DNA from: Pascua guehoae
Lineage: Eukaryota > Basidiomycota > Tremellomycetes > Trichosporonales > Trichosporonaceae
Assembly (NCBI GenBank): GCA_001600415.1
Contig: BCJX01000005.1
Coordinates: 776,197 to 840,196 of the forward strand
Direction: 5' to 3'
Length of the DNA stretch: 64,000 nt
Under the pieces are notes generated by a model that had not been told where the DNA came from, did no database searches, and worked only from the letters and a program-made list of their open reading frames with translations. The position numbers and the translations under genes were made by a program. How positions within the stretch are numbered: the stretch's first letter is position 1; the number at the start of each line of letters is the position of its first letter. Positions 63,140 through 64,000 of the stretch are shown here, piece by piece.

Positions 63140-63295
63140 CGACGACGACGACGACGGGCCTACTTTGGGTCTACTTTGGGTCTGCTTTGCGTCTACTTTG
63201 GGTCTACCTTGGGTCTACTTTGAGTCTACTTTGGCTGACATCAGTCTCGAGAACTTTGGCGGGGATAATGTCTACATGACCAAGATATCCATCGG
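62515..63295 (+). CDS. Possible secreted aspartyl protease, 5' exons only
   Basis: Two exons are supported, 62515-62882 and 63245-63295, joined by GTGAGT and CTGACATCAG in frame. The N-terminus MRAALVLLAAAAAAVS is a signal peptide. A 105-residue Ser/Gly- and Arg-rich pro-like region follows, ending RRRAFEAKVFAAAE. Exon 2 codes DLENFGGDNVYMTKISIG, which resembles the start of mature pepsin-like proteases (L-x-N-F/Y...Y-x-x-I-x-I-G, normally followed by TPPQ and the DTGSS active site). I cannot find the TPPQ/DTG exon in the remaining 700 bp. The gene therefore runs past the window, has a long intron, or is broken. The first intron is built of satellites. The family call is an inference from one short motif. 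Confidence 0.4.
62902..63001. repeat. ~21-bp G-rich repeat in the protease-like gene intron
   Basis: About four or five imperfect GGGGCTGGAGGTGGCAGGGG units at the 5' end of the 362-nt intron 62883-63244. Confidence 0.85.
63098..63157. repeat. (TGA)n(CGA)n trinucleotide array in the same intron
   Basis: About 13 TGA/GAT units followed by about 6 GAC/CGA units. Confidence 0.95.
63160..63236 (+). repeat. 11-bp repeat ending at the branch site
   Basis: Exactly seven 11-bp units (consensus CTACTTTGGGT), ending at 63236. The last unit overlaps the CTGAC branch sequence, just before the acceptor at 63244. Confidence 0.95.
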
Positions 63296-64000
63296 GTGAG
63301 TCACCGGGTGTGGTCTCGGGACGGGCATGTCACCTGTCTCTGGGGTGGGTTTGTTTCTGTCTGTGGGCTTGTTTATGGGTGTGGGTTTGTTTACGGGTGT
63401 CGGTTTGTTTACGTGTGTGGGTTTGTTTGCCCGCAATCTTGACGGCGGCGTCGAGGCGGACAATATCGTCCGCATGGCCCTCGTGTTCGTCTGGTGGCGG
63501 AGACGAGAGACGGCTTCCCTCGTGTGGCCCAAGTCGGTGACGGCTCATGTGGCGGCGAGCCGGCGGTACATCTCTTCGCGCGCGACCGAACCACACACGA
63601 TCCTTGGGCATGATGGGGTCCGTGGGCATGCTCGATCTGTCACCACCTGCCACGCACGCAGATTGGACCTGTATACCTGCTTTTGCGTCTTGCAGGTGAT
63701 GCGCTGCGTCTGGCGTCTGCATCGGGTGTGGGGCGGACGGTGGTCTGGTCGTTGGGAGTGATCCTTGGTGGCACGGCCACTGGACCGCATGACATTTCCC
63801 AACCTGTCTTGCCAACCTCTGTCTGCCAACCTCTGTCCAACCGAGCCAGAGCCGGAGCAAGAGGTTGTGGCTGACGAACTTTCCAACCTCTGTCCCTCCT
63901 TCGTCGCCTATTTCTCTCGTCACCCATCTCGCTCCACTCCTATCCCCCCTCCAACCCCTCCAACTCCCCACACCCCTCCTAACTACCCCCGACAACCCCC
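63296..64000. other. Right end: intron or 3' flank of the protease-like gene
   Basis: Starts with a GTGAGT donor, then a GGTTTGTTT(A/C)CGGGTGTG-type repeat (about 63346-63430). No exon with a recognisable protease motif is visible on either strand. The last 200 bp are CT-rich on the plus strand. Confidence 0.4.

Noticed and set aside
63330..63995. A 221-codon minus-strand frame at the right edge
   Set aside because: It is Arg/Thr-rich with repeated HTRKQTDTRKQ from a DNA repeat; no domain and no upstream context.

Overview
The window looks like a gene-dense stretch of a GC-rich basidiomycete yeast chromosome, most likely a tremellomycete near Trichosporonales or Cryptococcus. The evidence is indirect. 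Almost every gene is split by several introns, many only 35-60 nt, with GTGAGT-type donors and a CTGAC or CTAAC branch site a few bases before CAG. A nuclear complex I subunit is present. STE12 carries C-terminal C2H2 fingers, there is a myosin-motor chitin synthase, and all four tRNA genes have introns. The two tRNA-Leu(CAG) genes fit standard decoding of CUG as leucine. Exon models were built by hand from splice signals, reading-frame continuity and family similarity, and each model keeps frame arithmetically. No database search was possible.

Layout. 0-9 kb: an orphan membrane protein, the PP6-type phosphatase SIT4, and the ribosome-biogenesis factor KRR1 divergent from the complex I 9.5 kDa subunit, then the UBZ/AAA+ replication factor MGS1. 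10-16 kb: an NmrA-like NAD(P)-binding protein with an apparent frameshift, a TauD-type dioxygenase, tRNA-Gln and an ATO/GPR1 acetate-transporter-like protein. 16-21 kb: a 5.2 kb block with no supportable gene. 21-34 kb: the RNA exonuclease REX1, the small SAGA/TREX-2 subunit SUS1, the cysteine desulfurase NFS1 and the seryl-tRNA synthetase SES1. The last three have long introns full of tandem repeats. 34-35 kb: a tRNA cluster (Thr, Leu, Leu). 35-43 kb: a PIN/Ecm3-like carrier and the phosphatidate phosphatase APP1. 43-47 kb: another gene-poor block with a degenerate ~30-bp repeat. 46.8-60 kb: STE12, an RRM/RS splicing-type protein and a 1949-aa myosin-chitin synthase. 60-64 kb: a repeat-rich stretch ending in the 5' part of a possible secreted aspartyl protease.

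Most genes are housekeeping: phosphatase signalling, rRNA processing, respiration, replication repair, mRNA export, Fe-S clusters, translation and cell wall. I see no biosynthetic cluster, intact transposon, CRISPR array or defence island. The most unusual material is in introns and intergenic DNA: a 49-G homopolymer and a 9-bp satellite inside SUS1 introns, C-tracts (sense strand) upstream of acceptors in NFS1 and the PIN-like gene, an intron built of three different satellites in the protease-like gene, a possible ATG-only coding exon in the RS-protein gene, and twin tRNA-Leu genes that differ only in their introns.
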